64,000 bases of DNA from Odontocerum albicorne (taxonomy: Eukaryota > Arthropoda > Insecta > Trichoptera > Odontoceridae): the NCBI GenBank assembly GCA_949825065.1, contig OX463849.1, forward strand, positions 30,926,043 to 30,990,042. Reading direction: 5' to 3'. The translations under genes and the position numbers were made by a program. Shown here piece after piece: positions 53,355 to 64,000 of the stretch. Position 1 is the stretch's first letter; each line of letters begins with the position of its first letter. The notes beneath the pieces were generated by a model that saw nothing but the letters and a program-made list of their open reading frames with translations, did no database searches and was not told the origin of the DNA.

Positions 53355-54380
53355 AAAAGTTATTTACGTGTTCGAATGGAAAATAGCACATTTTTTGAGA
53401 AAAACGAATAAAATATTTTCAAAAAATTGGTCTAAATTCCAAGTCATTGTTTTTTTTTTCAATGATTACCTCTTTATATCTATTTCATTATATAGTTAAT
53501 GAGAGTGTGTGGTAGGTAACGTCAGAAATGCAATCATAATCAAACTTAGGAATAAAACGTAACTATAATTTTTTGACTCGTCACTCGCTGTAAGTTCAAA
53601 TTGTTTAGCTGCTCTGTAAGTGACGTAAAGCAGAAGACACTCTTACCTGAAAAAAATTATCGTCTTTGTACAAGTACAACATTTGTGCATATGCATCAAC
53701 AAGGCATTAAATTTTGCAGGAGGCCTTAATTTTCTTTTTCTTTTTGAGGGTCTCCAAACTAAACAATGGTCTAAAGGTTAGCGTGATTGGCCATTGAAAG
53801 AGATCTTTAGATGGTTTGGCCACGTTAAGAGAATGATATACGCAAGACTTTAAAAATGTTTAATTGCAAGCTCTTATTGAATTACACCCGCCTACTCAAA
53901 CTCTGAGAGAAGGATTATATTCGATTTGATGTTTCTGTATAAAGTTATTTACAATATCATTAATAACCCCTATATATTGACATAAATTGGTTTCCACACT
54001 CCTGCTAGAAACATGCAAAACTTTTATTTTATTTTAATGTGTCAAGAGCAATTTGCTTACGACAGTTGCACGTTGTAATTCATCAATCGTGATAATTTGA
54101 GCTCCATGTCTGGTTTGTTGGATATTTTTAAGGTATATGTTGTTGAGTTCAGGAGGGTCCTTACCTACATTCCCTGAATCTTAGATATTAACTAGGAGAC
54201 TAGTTAGTCTATTTCTTTTGTATATTTATTGGTTGGTTCTTAGTATTTGTTTTTTTTCGGTATTGGAAAGGTAAGGATTATGAAAAACAGAAGAGTATAA
54301 TATATGACATGCAGATATAAGATGCAAATTATATGAGTGTGAATATAAGTCCTCTCTGCCTACTTCAAAAAATGGACATG
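53355..54380. other. Unassigned intergenic DNA
   Basis: A LINE-like scrap (GATCTTTAGATGGTTTGGCC then ACGTTAAGAGAATG near 53805) is the only recognised item. Confidence 0.35.
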
Positions 54381-54384
54381 ACGT

Positions 54385-54450
54385 AAAAATCAAACCTGAT
54401 ATCCGGGTGGAATACAAGGGTTACCTACCAGACCACAAATGTCGTTAATC
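54385..54450 (-). mobile_element. SINE S1 head fragment
   Basis: AAATCAAACCTGATATCCGG and TACCTACCAGACCACAAATG are reversed B- and A-box regions. Confidence 0.5.
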
Positions 54451-54487
54451 TTTAGGTGAAATTTTATGACAACAGCTGTATACAACG

Positions 54488-54830
54488 GTTGTCGTTGCTG
54501 AACCTCGTAGTTGAGGATCCCCTCGCCATTCCAATATCTTGGAAAGCAAAGCTGTGCTGTGGAGTTTATTTTAAGTTAGTGAGCTCTTGCACACCAGCGA
54601 ACTCATCGGCCACACCGCTGTACTGAATTCGATGACACGCCGGACTGTTTGCTTTTGTACTTTTTTAAAAGAAAATATATAACCGAAGTCATAGGTATCC
54701 TTATACCCCCGAATACTAGGCGGGAAAAATACGTGTGTCATTCGAAGGGAATAGCACAGCGCGGGGTTTAAACCGGCGACCTTCCTCACGGAAGTTTAGG
54801 GCGTTAACGCGCGGCCATGGAACCAGAATA
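54488..54830. repeat. Unclassified dispersed repeat ending in a tRNA-like head
   Basis: GTCGTTGCTGAACCTCGTAG matches 27360. The right end (GCGGGGTTTAAACCGGCGAC, GGCGTTAACGCGCGGCC) reads as a reversed tRNA-like B and A box region. Confidence 0.45.
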
Positions 54831-54834
54831 TTGT

Positions 54835-55480
54835 AACTTCCTGTTAGATTTTCCAGAAAACGGTTTTAATAATCAGATTATCCTCATATATATTGAATTC
54901 TAGATATTATCAAGTGTCATGATTTAATGTTGTAATTCAATTTGTAACATATGTCAGTTATTCGTTAAATTCAATTTATTGATTGATAAATAAGCTCATT
55001 ACGTTACATTTTATTGATTTGCTAAGAAATTATTTAAAAACCGGAATATTACATATATACGTAGATATCTCTCATTAAAAACTTCAAAAAGTGTTTCCAT
55101 ACGTGACTCTCCTGATTAGTAAGTGTCTATTATGGATGTAACAAATTTAGATCCCAAGATAGCCTCAAGATACGTAATAGATCACCCACATCTCAATGGA
55201 CTTACAGTTTCGTGATGGTCAAATAATGATGGGATACAGATCTGACAGCGAGACGCTGGGTAGGTAGGTACTGACTGTATTATCTAGTCGCACAGTGGTC
55301 TGCAGCGTGACTAAGGTCATTTACCTCACTAACAATATGTTTCTGCCGGAGTTCTTTACATAGAAGACTATTCGAAACTGAAATTGGGAAATAAAAATCG
55401 TGATTTATGGTAGATGCACGCACTATTGAATAAGAAGCGCGGAAATAAAATTATGAATCTCTGCGGAGAGTATTTTTTTA
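54835..55480. other. Unassigned AT-rich DNA
   Basis: No coding or repeat signal recognised. Confidence 0.3.
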
Positions 55481-55483
55481 ATA

Positions 55484-55960
55484 AAATCAATTTTTTACTC
55501 AACAATTTTATGTTTTTATTGATTTCAAATGTTATTTAACTCTGCAAGTTTATATTTAGAACATAAAAATTATACAGTAAAAAAACATTTTAAATCAATA
55601 AAAATATAAAATTGTCGAGAAAAATAACATTTTAAATCAATTAAAATATAAAATTGGAGAGTAAAACAACATCTACAATGTTGTATTTAAATGTATTTTA
55701 AAGCATTGTTTTACTATACTTTTTATGTTTTAATCGATTTGAAATATTTTACATTACAATTTTACATTTTAATTAAGAAAAACGTTGTTTTACTCTAAAA
55801 TTTTATATTTTGGTGGATTTAAAACATTGTTTTGCTATACAATTTTATGTTTTTTTTTTATTAAATGTTATTATACTTAACAATTTTATATATTTTAAAA
55901 CATTGTTTTACTGCACAATTTTATGTTATAAACATAAAATTGCAGAGTAAAACAACAATA
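55484..55960. repeat. AT-rich cluster of alternating inverted ~45-bp units
   Basis: The motif TAAAACAA...TTTTAAATCAATAAAAATAT then AAAATTGT recurs at least eight times, in both orientations. The units could fold into many hairpins. No ORF. Confidence 0.75.
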
Positions 55961-56044
55961 AAAAATAGATAAAAATAAGTTTTAAATCAACCCTTATTGC
56001 CAAATCATTGAAAAATTTCCAGTTTAGAGAAAATGAAACTGCAA

Positions 56045-56330
56045 CATTTAACATGCATACTATCACGCCATTTCCTTACAGGGTTAGACAGAGAGGACAG
56101 AGCGCCCGACTTACCTATCTCGACAAACATTCTTCATATCTTCTATAGGTACATCCATAAACAATCTCACAAATCCTACGATATCTCTCAATTTTTACGT
56201 TTCCTTCTTTCAGAATACCATTCTCTTGATCTGATCACACTTTCTTTGGTCTTCTTCTACTACGCCTTCCACTCACATTTGCACTATATATTTGTTTTGT
56301 TCGTTAAGTTTATAGCTTCATTTTATTTTT
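56045..56330 (-). mobile_element. LINE A 3' end
   Basis: CATACTATCACGCCATTTCC, AGAGAGGACAGAGCGCCCGA, TTCTTTCAGAATACCATTCT, CTACGCCTTCCACTCACATT. Confidence 0.8.
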
Positions 56331-56608
56331 TTAATACATCCTTCAAGATTCATAAATCCAGTTATTCTTCTGACATATTATAATACAGTATGTTAACACA
56401 TAGTCTGGTCTACCAATTGTAAGCCACCCTCCACTCTCAATTCAGCTTGACCTTTCTGGACATCCAAATGTCACGACTCTTAGCTCTTATCATATACCAT
56501 ACTTGACGCTGTCCATCCGCCATGTTTCTTTCATACCTTTTTTTATACATCACGATGTATTATAGATGAGATAGAGACGAAACTCTTTTGCTTAATTATT
56601 TACATATG

Positions 56609-57562
56609 CAGTAGACTCTCGATTAACCGAGACTGCATTTATCAAGTTGCGGATTAACCGAAGCTGTAAACAAACTAAAACTGTGCGCAATTGGATAAAT
56701 CCAGACGATACGAATACGAAGAGAAACAAGAAGAGAACAAAGGGCAATTATCCAAAATATGTGTGTACCATGTCGAACTTCTCACGGTGTGTAACTATAG
56801 AAGCCTCGAAACAAGAAGGCAAGGATCCATTACGATATTCCTACTGAAAGTTTTTCAAGTTCGCTTTAACTGTCCCGCGATTCTAGAAGCACCAACTTTA
56901 TATGTACCTAATAAGTAAATATAGCCATGCAATGAATTACCTCACACTCCTCATACCAACTTACATAACGAATATCATTGCTTACCACACAGTCACGCGT
57001 GGTATAGAGATATTGAACAAACTGAATTTATATATTCTCGGCACCGCCTAGCAGTATGAGAAGAATCCTAACTGATATTCTTCCTAACGAATAAGCTAAC
57101 GCTAGAAGCAGGCCCTCTTTGTGTAGCAGGAGAAATCCGTGCAAAATGGATAAAAAAAGGAAAAAAAAGAGGCATGGGTATGAAGATTTAAATGATGAAG
57201 ATATTGTGCAGCCCGTTACTACATTAGTAGTAACAGGTTGCACAATCTCTTCATCATTGAAACTGCAACTATGAATAACACAGATTAGAAAGAAGGTACT
57301 CTAATACAAGATAATAGAACAAAACAATTTGGTGCTTTAACTAACGTTGAAAGCCTACAACATAAATGTTTTCGAAATACATATTACATAGCATCATTTG
57401 GCGAAAAGTGAATGGAGGAAAAATAACTATGCCTTCATATTTTATATAAAAAGATATACAACCCACTTTTTTTGCTTTTCTTTTGATTTTTTCTGTTATT
57501 TTTTTGACAAAGAATTTTTTCCCCTACTACTCCGGATAATCGAGATTTATAGTACAGTGATC
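56609..57562. mobile_element. Relic pogo/Tigger-like element
   Basis: CAGTAGACTCTCGATTAACC at 56609 is a typical pogo/Tigger left end, and TCCGGATAATCGAGATTTAT near 57532 a decayed reversed right end. The interior contains EDLNDEDIVQPVTT near 57180, which recalls pogo C-termini, but no intact domain. A second end-like sequence (CAGTGATCCCTTCACTTACG) begins at 57564. Confidence 0.5.
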
Positions 57563-57689
57563 CCTTCACTTACGCGAATTCTCTTTAACGTGGTTAACTC
57601 TGTTTTAAAATGCAAAAAAATGTCTTTCTATTATAGAAGAACGGAAAAACAGCCAAGTAGCAGATTATATATTCTTTATGGCATAAATA

Positions 57690-58650
57690 TCGGTAATTGA
57701 AACAGCTGTTACGTCACCCCGGTTGTTCAATATTTATATAGATTCATGTTTGAAAGAACGACAGAGGTCAAATTGTATACCAATGTGGAATGGGAACATA
57801 ATATGCGGATTACTGTATGCAGATGATATGATAGTGTTGGCGGAGAGTGAAGATGAATTACTGAGTTTGATAAGTAAATTGTATGAGAGATGCGAAGAGA
57901 AAGATCTGAGAATTACTCCTAAGTAATGGTGAAAGAAAAGTATGAGAAGAAACTTAAATGCGATATATGGTTGAGTTATGAAAGATTGGTGCAAGTTGAG
58001 GTATTCTACTACTCGTATTTGAGTAGATGTTCTCAAATGACGCGAGAGTTAAGAGGGATATTAAATGGCGTGTATTGATAGGAAACAGTAAATGGGGCAC
58101 TAAAACATATAGTCTCGAGCCGAACAGTATCAAAATCTGATTATATGATAGTTTACAATGGTGTTTTGGTGCCAGCTTTCATGTTTGGGAGTGAAACGTG
58201 GACATGGAAAAATACTGACGGCAGCCAAATAAATGCTGTATAAATGCGTGCATTGAGATAAATTTATGAAATGACAATATACGACAGAATACCGATTAAA
58301 GTCACAAGGGATAAATATGAACTTCAGGCAGATGAATTTTGTAATATGAAGAATGACACGTGGAACGAATGAATGAAGAAAGTCTAACAAAACAGATATA
58401 TCACTAGTATAGTGCTAATGTGAGTAGAAGGCGTGTGAAAGGAAGACCAAGGAGAGTATAGTTTTATCAAGCGAATGATATTCTGAAAGAAGGAAATGTA
58501 GTCAGAGAAATCGTATAAGTTGTATAAGTAGGTGTATGGATGTGGAAGAGGCAAAATATGTGTGTCGAGATGGGAAAGTCTGACGCTCTGTTCTCTCTGC
58601 CTACCCCGATAGGTCGATGGTGTGATGATATGTGTGTATGTATCTATCAG
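57690..58650 (+). mobile_element. LINE A, longest copy, with reverse transcriptase active-site motif
   Basis: The open stretch 57723-57926 reads LFNIYIDSCLKERQRSNCIP then GLLYADDMIVLAESEDELLS; YADD is the catalytic motif of the palm. It is followed, with stops, by the thumb region (VFGSETWTWKN-like near 58190), GRRRVKGRPRR-like, and the 3' end TGTCGAGATGGGAAAGTCTG, CCCCGATAGGTCGATGGTGT running into TATG-type repeats. It is 5'-truncated just upstream of the motif, so it lacks the endonuclease. Confidence 0.85.
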
Positions 58651-59198
58651 CTTTGCTGTTATTGATGATTAGCTGTTAGCTACTAATTGTTAGCTACTAA
58701 TTGGTTTTAATTTTAATACCATTTTGCATCTAAATTAATATTTTAGCAGCATCCAGTAATATAGCATCCAGTAAAGAATGTGATAACTTTGTAAATAAAG
58801 GGATGTTTTTTTTTAAACATATCCTACTTAATTTCGTCTGTAATAAAGTCTTATGGCTGCTTCGTTGATTCATTGATGTGCTATCGTTAAACTTATCCAA
58901 ATCGGTAATTCGAACATATAGAAGAGAGCGACCGGTAAACTACACTATTTTAGACCTCAGTAATCGATTCTTTTACGATTTGTTTTTGGTAACCATCGGG
59001 TTAATAAATCGTAAGATATTAAATCTGAAAAAAATATGCTACACTTTTCAATGGCATCTAATTATTTTAAAATGACTAGTTGTAAGAATTGTTATCTAGT
59101 TATAAGTCGTTTGTAGGTGTTAACTATTTCTAAGAAATAAAATATTAAGATTATTAAAAATAAAATTACAAATAGGAAATTTAAATTAAGTTAGTTCA
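58651..59198. other. Unassigned AT-rich DNA
   Basis: Nothing recognised. Confidence 0.3.
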
Positions 59199-59200
59199 TA

Positions 59201-59415
59201 TAGTTCGGATAATCTAGGATGAGTCCTGTGACAGCTCACAAATTTGCCCCAATACAACCTTATGTAATGTATTTACCTAAATAACTTGCTATTTATTAGA
59301 ATTGAGGCTTATATTAAAGTTGATAAAATAATTATAATTACTGAACATCGTTACAAGGTTGTATTGGGGCAAATTTGTGAGCTGTCACAGGACTCATCCT
59401 AGAATTTCCGAACTA
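59201..59415. mobile_element. 215-bp palindromic MITE (TA flanks)
   Basis: Long inverted ends of about 65 bp: TAGTTCGG, then CTAGGATGAGTCCTGTGACA, GCTCACAAATTTGCCCCAAT and ACAACCTT, almost exact on both sides. TA lies at 59199-59200 and 59416-59417, so Tc1/mariner-type mobilisation is likely. No coding sequence. Confidence 0.85.
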
Positions 59416-59419
59416 TAGT

Positions 59420-59850
59420 TATAATACGCAATTGGATTAGATTATAAATTCGATTTGTTCTCAAGATATACATACATTTGTATATATGTATAGCCTTTGG
59501 AAAGGCATTTATATTAGTATGAACATCGTAGCAAGGGGACCAAACAGTGAAATTATTTTAAAGTCTGCTATTACTAATGAAGTATATAACAGTGTTGAAA
59601 TTTATATTGAGTAAACACCTTGGATATTTATTTATTTATGAACGGTACAAAGTACCTTAAAAAATCATCTGTAGGGAGTGCTTCATATATTAAAAGGAAC
59701 AGAATATATAAAAATATCAAAATATATTTAACACAATTCAAGTGTAATTTTTTTATCGAATAAAATCCTTGGATATCCTCAAAACAAATCCCAGCATCCT
59801 GAAGGCCTTATCACGTACTCCTTTAATATGGCCAACACAAGACTACACTA
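59420..59850. other. Unassigned AT-rich DNA
   Basis: Nothing recognised. Confidence 0.3.
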
Positions 59851-59854
59851 CGTA

Positions 59855-60045
59855 CCACTTACATTGTATACAACCTGGCGGGCTTATGCCACATGACAGT
59901 TTGTTCCAAGCAACCACAAGAATGATAAAGAGTGAGAACTAGAATGATATATTTTTTTAAATAAAGCGGGGTTCAACAGGAATCCAAACCTTACCCCCTG
60001 GTTGTAAGACCAGCATCTTAGCAATTAGACCGCAATGGTCGTCAG
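59855..60045 (-). mobile_element. SINE S1
   Basis: ACATTGTATACAACCTGGCG and GGCTTATGCCACATGACAG (tail), a body, then AACAGGAATCCAAACCTTAC and AGCAATTAGACCGCAATGGT (head) on the minus strand. Confidence 0.8.
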
Positions 60046-60316
60046 AATGATCAAGAAAGTCAATTAATTTTGAAAGAAAAATTAGAAAAAACTTTGACCA
60101 ATAAATTATCATATTCATTGAATGAGTCATGAAATCATGGGACATGCGTGCGTACACATGAAAATTAGACCACCCATTTGAGAGTCAACGCTAATTCAGT
60201 CTGGAATGAACTATTGAGTCGCTTTATTTCAAGATAAATGATTATTTACAAAAATGCAGCTCCTTTGTGCATAAATTATTTAATTAATTTTACTCGTATG
60301 ACATTGCATGACTTAA

Positions 60317-60673
60317 TTAACTGGAATTTAACACTGGATCCTTTTGATCGTTTTGAAGAATGAACACTAAAATATCCACATTCAAGATAATTTTACAGAA
60401 AGAACACTGGAGTGTACTGTCTAATTCAGAAATATCCAGTTTCTGGATTTCTCCGTTGTCCTGTCCCTCATGACTGAGGATAACGACAGCCGTCGATAAC
60501 CCTTTTAATAGTCTCCTTTCATCTGGATCTGTCCCGGGTTGATCGGAGAGCATCCGATATTGAAAATCCCGTCGAAGGTCACTCCATCTGGTTGGGGGTC
60601 TTCCTCGAGATCTCGTTCCTTCGACGCTTCCGACGACTACAAGTTTCTCCAGGCTATTCGTATCTGTTCTCAT
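60317..60673 (-). pseudogene. LINE B-group C-terminus (SLEKLVV type)
   Basis: The minus strand reads MRTDTNSLEKLVVVGSVEG, TRSRGRPPTRWSDLRRDF, then a shifted HEGQDNG. This is the H/M-R-x-D-x-x-S-L-E-K-L...G-R-x-P-T-R-W-x-D segment at the end of B-group reverse transcriptases. It is open for 118 codons, but the latter half is off-family. Confidence 0.75.
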
Positions 60674-60734
60674 GACGTGGCCGAATAACTAAGTCACAGG
60701 GGCAGGACACTAAGTCACAGGGGCTCTCGAATGG

Positions 60735-61175
60735 TGTATTGTACAAACATACACATCACAACCTAACCTAACGGGGCAGGCAAAAATGAGAGAGCGCTAG
60801 ACATCCCTATCGCGACACTCATTATTCGCCTCTTCTATATGCGTACACCATTTCGCACAGCTCCTACGATTCCTCTGACATTTTATTTTCCTTCTTTCAC
60901 AAAATCATTCACTTGATCCAACCATACTATTCTTAGTCTTTCTCTCACACGCCTTCCACACACATTTGCACTATAGTATTTCTGTATTTTTTCATTCTTT
61001 CGTTCCACATGCCCAAATTATCTTAGCGTGCTAAGATGGTTTGGGCATGTGGCATGAAAGAATTCATCCCTTATAATTTCGTTTCGTATTCTGTCATACA
61101 TTATCACTCCGCGTATTCTTCGCAATGCACACATTTCTTTAACATTTATTCAGTATTTAGTTAATGGTATGCATC
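60735..61175 (-). mobile_element. LINE A 3' end with TTAGG-type terminus
   Basis: ACATCACAACCTAACCTAAC, GGGGCAGGCAAAAATGAGAG, TTCTATATGCGTACACCATT, TTGATCCAACCATACTATTC. A 23-bp hairpin (61005-61027 and 61030-61052, two mismatches) marks a local inverted duplication around CCACATGCCCAAA. Confidence 0.8.
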
Positions 61176-61254
61176 AATAAAATAATTTATTTTTTTTGAT
61201 AAACTGTAACCAACTTTTTGCTAATCATTAGTATCGTTAGATTTTATATATTTA

Positions 61255-61500
61255 TTTATGTATTTAACACTTTTATTGCAAATATAATCTGGTGGGTTTA
61301 TTGCCAGGCGGCAATCTCTTCCAACCAACCAGACAAAAGTAAATGAAACAAGTTACGTGGTCGCATAAATCATTCAAATTACTATCCGTCTTCACGGAAT
61401 CCATAAACACATACGTGAGCATATGCCCACGAAACCCACAAAGACGGACAATCACCCGAACATTATTTTTAATATAAAGTGAGATATCATCAATCAAAAG
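61255..61500 (-). mobile_element. Retroposon 3' end (tail repeat R)
   Basis: The minus strand ends GGTTGGAAGAGATTGCCGCC, TGGCAATAAACCCACCAGAT and an AAATA-rich tail. Upstream, 74 codons are open (DISLYIKNNVRVIVRLCGF, DLCDHVTCFIYFCLVGWKRL). The homologue at 11985 is not open to the same extent, so coding status is doubtful. Confidence 0.7.
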
Positions 61501-62205
61501 AAAAAATGAAGTAAATGCATTCTTCCAAAAAGCATTGATCTAAATCGCTTTTGTACATATTTTTATAACCTTTTTATTTATGCTTGGGCGCCCCCTTTGA
61601 TTTGACGCCCCTAGGCAAATGCCTAGGTTTGCCTATTAGCAAATGTGGTTCTGCTTGGGATTATTATGTATTTGAATACTTTTAGTTTTCATACAACCTT
61701 AAAAATATTTAAAAATAATATTTGTTATGTATTAAAAACAATTTAAATGTAGGCAGTAAATACTCTATTTGTTCTTATCATATATATTAGGTCATCAACC
61801 TCTATTACTTTTCGCGACAATATGTTATCATCCAGCGTGTAGTCCTTGGAGAAGTAGGAAGCATTATGTAGAATTGAGCATATAATTCTGATGCCAGTCG
61901 GAGTGCATTAATGAACATTAACGAGACCAAATGAGAGGGGTCAAGACAGTGTGACCCCTGATTCACTTGCCCAGCTCTTCTGCGTCGTCTCTTTGCAGAA
62001 ATAACTCCTACTTGAGTGACTGGGTTAAACTTACGAGACTAAATATGTATAATTGTATATGGAACTTTATTTCTCAGTACCAGAATTCATCTGGTGAGAA
62101 CATCTTTCTCAACAAAACAATCTATGAAGTAAAAACATGAACATCTACAAAAAAAAAAGAAAATGTTATGCTGTATGTTTCGAGATGTGGTGCTGGCGTC
62201 AATAA
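61501..62205. other. Unassigned intergenic DNA
   Basis: GGCGCCCCCTTTGATTTGAC then GCCCCTAGGCAAATGCCTAG near 61590 is a small self-complementary patch. Nothing else recognised. Confidence 0.3.
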
Positions 62206-62209
62206 TAAA

Positions 62210-62760
62210 TATGAAAAGACAATTTATATAGCGCCCTTTAGAGAACAAACTCTCGTTAAAGGCGCTCTCTAACTCGGGATTCGAACCTACGATTATTGAA
62301 ATATTACATAATAATTATATTTTAATTTGTCTAGTCAATCACTGTTTATTCCACTTATATGTTCAGCGAAACGTATTTGGTAAGAAAATAGCAGAAAACA
62401 TCCAATGAGATGACGAATTACAAAGAAATCTTTGTAAATTTTCCGATATGTGATAGCGACACATTCGGTTTAATGTAGTGTTCATATACAGTCATACATT
62501 TTGATAAGACCTCCCAAAAAGGGTAGTCTTCAAGTGCTTCCTAATGCTGCATATGCCATTCATATCTCCAACACAAAATGCAGACGATTCCACGCCACAT
62601 AACCAAAAATAGTTAAAACTCTTAAACCCCGCCATATTCGATCGATTCGAAACAATAAGTGTATTAGATGAAGATAAAATCGGTCTCAAAGTTCTACTCC
62701 TTCCCGAAAAAACATTTTTCTGATACAGATTCGAAAGATATAACGGAGTCATCCCATTAA
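62210..62760 (-). mobile_element. LINE C 3' end
   Basis: The minus strand reads SGRSRTLRPILSSS, FNYFWLCGVES (a shifted AWN region) and SIRKHLKTTLFGRSYQN. Then comes the LINE C 3' UTR (complement of AACTCGGGATTCGAACCTAC and GCGCCCTTTAGAGAACAAAC). It matches 41112-41350 in order. Confidence 0.75.
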
Positions 62761-62879
62761 GGGGCCTGAAAACTCTCGATTATTACCATCTTAGACTTTA
62801 GAAGCCCGAAGAAATCATTAAACCTATTTGTCTATCAAAAAAGAAGTTACTATCAACAAAGACAAGAAATTTAACGCGG

Positions 62880-63205
62880 CTCTTCTCATAGATTTCAAGA
62901 CACACCAATATATTCATCCTCCAGAATCCACATGTCAAAGAAAGGTCAATCACATACAGGACGATAATACTGTCATTCTTCGGACATATCACTAGAAGAA
63001 ATAAAGAAAGTTTGGAAAAACTGATAGTTATTGGAAGTATTGAGGAGCGGTGAGTAAGAAGACAGTCTCCAGCAAGATGGCTACACCAAATCAAAGAGAT
63101 GACTAGTTCCTTATTGGATGCTACACTTTTCATGGATGAGAGGAGTGGTGGCGAATCATCCGCTCAGTTGCAGATCATCAGGGAATGATGATGCTCAGAC
63201 ATGAG
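62880..63205 (+). pseudogene. LINE B-group C-terminus (SLEKLIV type)
   Basis: Reads FFGHITRRNKESLEKLIVIG, SIEER, a stop, then VRRQSPARWLHQIKEMTSSL and LDATLFMDERSGG. It has the same motif order as 60317-60673 and 47420-48100. Stops interrupt it. Confidence 0.75.
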
Positions 63206-63209
63206 CAAG

Positions 63210-63700
63210 ACTACTAAGAAAAAAGTGGGTGGGTCTCTCAAGCAGTAGATGTATGATATGATCAAACGATTATTTGTATACAATGATGATAATTCAAATG
63301 AGACGTATTGAGAACTCGTCATTATGCAGTGCATGTAATGTATCACATCTAATCTTTGTTTATCTCATAACGGTGACTTAATTAGTTGAGTTCTTGCAAG
63401 TATTGTGTCATCGTTTTGATTATTATAAGCTGTAATAATTCATCTTCTTGTATCTTGCATCAATTAAGTGCCGCCTTCAACTTCCTTTGTGTTTTTGTAT
63501 ATATTTTTTGTATCCTTCTTATACAACGCATGACATGCGTGTCAGTCAGCAACGACATGTTGATTTTTATTTTCCTTAACCAATATATTTATTTATTTAC
63601 ACAATACACGATATTTACGTGTCATATACTCGTATATAACAGCAAACTTAAAAATCAAAAGATAACGTATCAATATAAATAAATAAAATAATTAATTTAT
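63210..63700. other. Unassigned AT-rich DNA
   Basis: The ORF at 63386-63682 has hydrophobic runs but no recognised family or start context. Confidence 0.3.
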
Positions 63701-63707
63701 TTATTTT

Positions 63708-63790
63708 TATCAAACACTGTTTATTCCACTTTTTTGTGACGGTATAACCCTACCGGTTTCAAGGCTTTCACCTCATCTTCAGGGGAGCGC
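63708..63790 (-). repeat. Foldback element F2, single arm
   Basis: TATCAAACACTGTTTATTCC, GTGACGGTATAACCCTACCG, GTTTCAAGGC and CCTCATCTTCAGGGGAGCGC are the arm of the F2 element at 37911. On the minus strand an open stretch of unknown identity leads into it from the right edge. Confidence 0.75.
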
Positions 63791-64000
63791 AAACAATACT
63801 AAATGCTGTTCGAACTGGTACCGATATACACGCTTCAACGGTTGGGGGCTGAGGGATGAGGAGGCATGGAACAATTTCGGCCAAGAGCGGAGATATTTTT
63901 GGGAAATAACTGTTCAACAGATGTTCCGATCGGTGTACTGACTTAGAAATTTCTAGGGCCACTAATCTGTCCAATTTATTTCCGTTACTACTGATATGTA

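Noticed and set aside
62798..63133. 111-codon minus-strand ORF
   Set aside because: The opposite strand carries the recognisable LINE motif SLEKLIV, so this is a shadow.

Overview
This window looks like AT-rich, intron-containing nuclear DNA from an insect or another arthropod. The main clues are a nuclear gene for a mitochondrial ribosomal protein that begins inside an intron, no operons or bacterial gene density, short TTAGG runs, and dense arthropod-style transposon relics (hAT, Tc1/mariner, Tigger/pogo, piggyBac-like, Harbinger-like, several LINE families and tRNA-derived SINEs). The order cannot be fixed from sequence alone. Only one host gene is convincingly visible: the 3'-terminal exon of mRpL21 at the left edge. 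Everything after about 0.9 kb is intergenic or possibly very long intronic DNA built from layered repeats.

Layout. 0-0.7 kb: mRpL21 last exon and its poly(A) signal. 1-3.3 kb: a LINE A copy, a 64-bp tandem duplication and an internally deleted mariner. 3.8-4.6 kb: nested TTAA elements. 5.6-6.2 kb: a SINE beside a mariner transposase remnant. 6.3-7.2 kb: an old direct duplication, one copy carrying a tail-only retroposon. 8.5-14.8 kb: LINE and SINE copies, a 19-bp array and a pentanucleotide microsatellite. 15.4-15.7 kb: a second TTAA family. 15.94-18.86 kb: a complete hAT transposon with an uninterrupted transposase gene, matching terminal repeats and an exact 8-bp target duplication. 19-34 kb: LINE pieces, a second copy of the piggyBac-like element in inverse orientation, and foldback repeats. 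34.3-34.8 kb: a 14-copy 34-bp minisatellite. 35.3-36.5 kb: an internally deleted Tigger inserted in LINE A. 37-46 kb: tandem arrays, a foldback element, many SINEs, LINE-in-LINE insertion, and a Harbinger-like element holding a MADF-type exon. 46-64 kb: more LINE 3' ends, relic hAT and pogo ends, an AT-rich inverted-unit cluster, and a 215-bp palindromic MITE.

How the parts relate. The hAT is the only element here that could encode a working protein. The LINEs are 5'-truncated and broken but readable: LINE A (3' end running into TATG repeats), a B group of reverse transcriptase tails, LINE C (AWNGLP motif near the C terminus), and several minor families. The abundant tRNA-like SINE (S1) ends in the same hairpin-containing tail as LINE C, which suggests that S1 was mobilised by LINE C machinery. 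Insertions into LINE A by Tigger, S1 and B-group LINEs give a relative age order.

Limits: repeat boundaries are approximate unless a target duplication is given, family names rest on motifs I recognise rather than database searches, and many repeat-free stretches remain unexplained.
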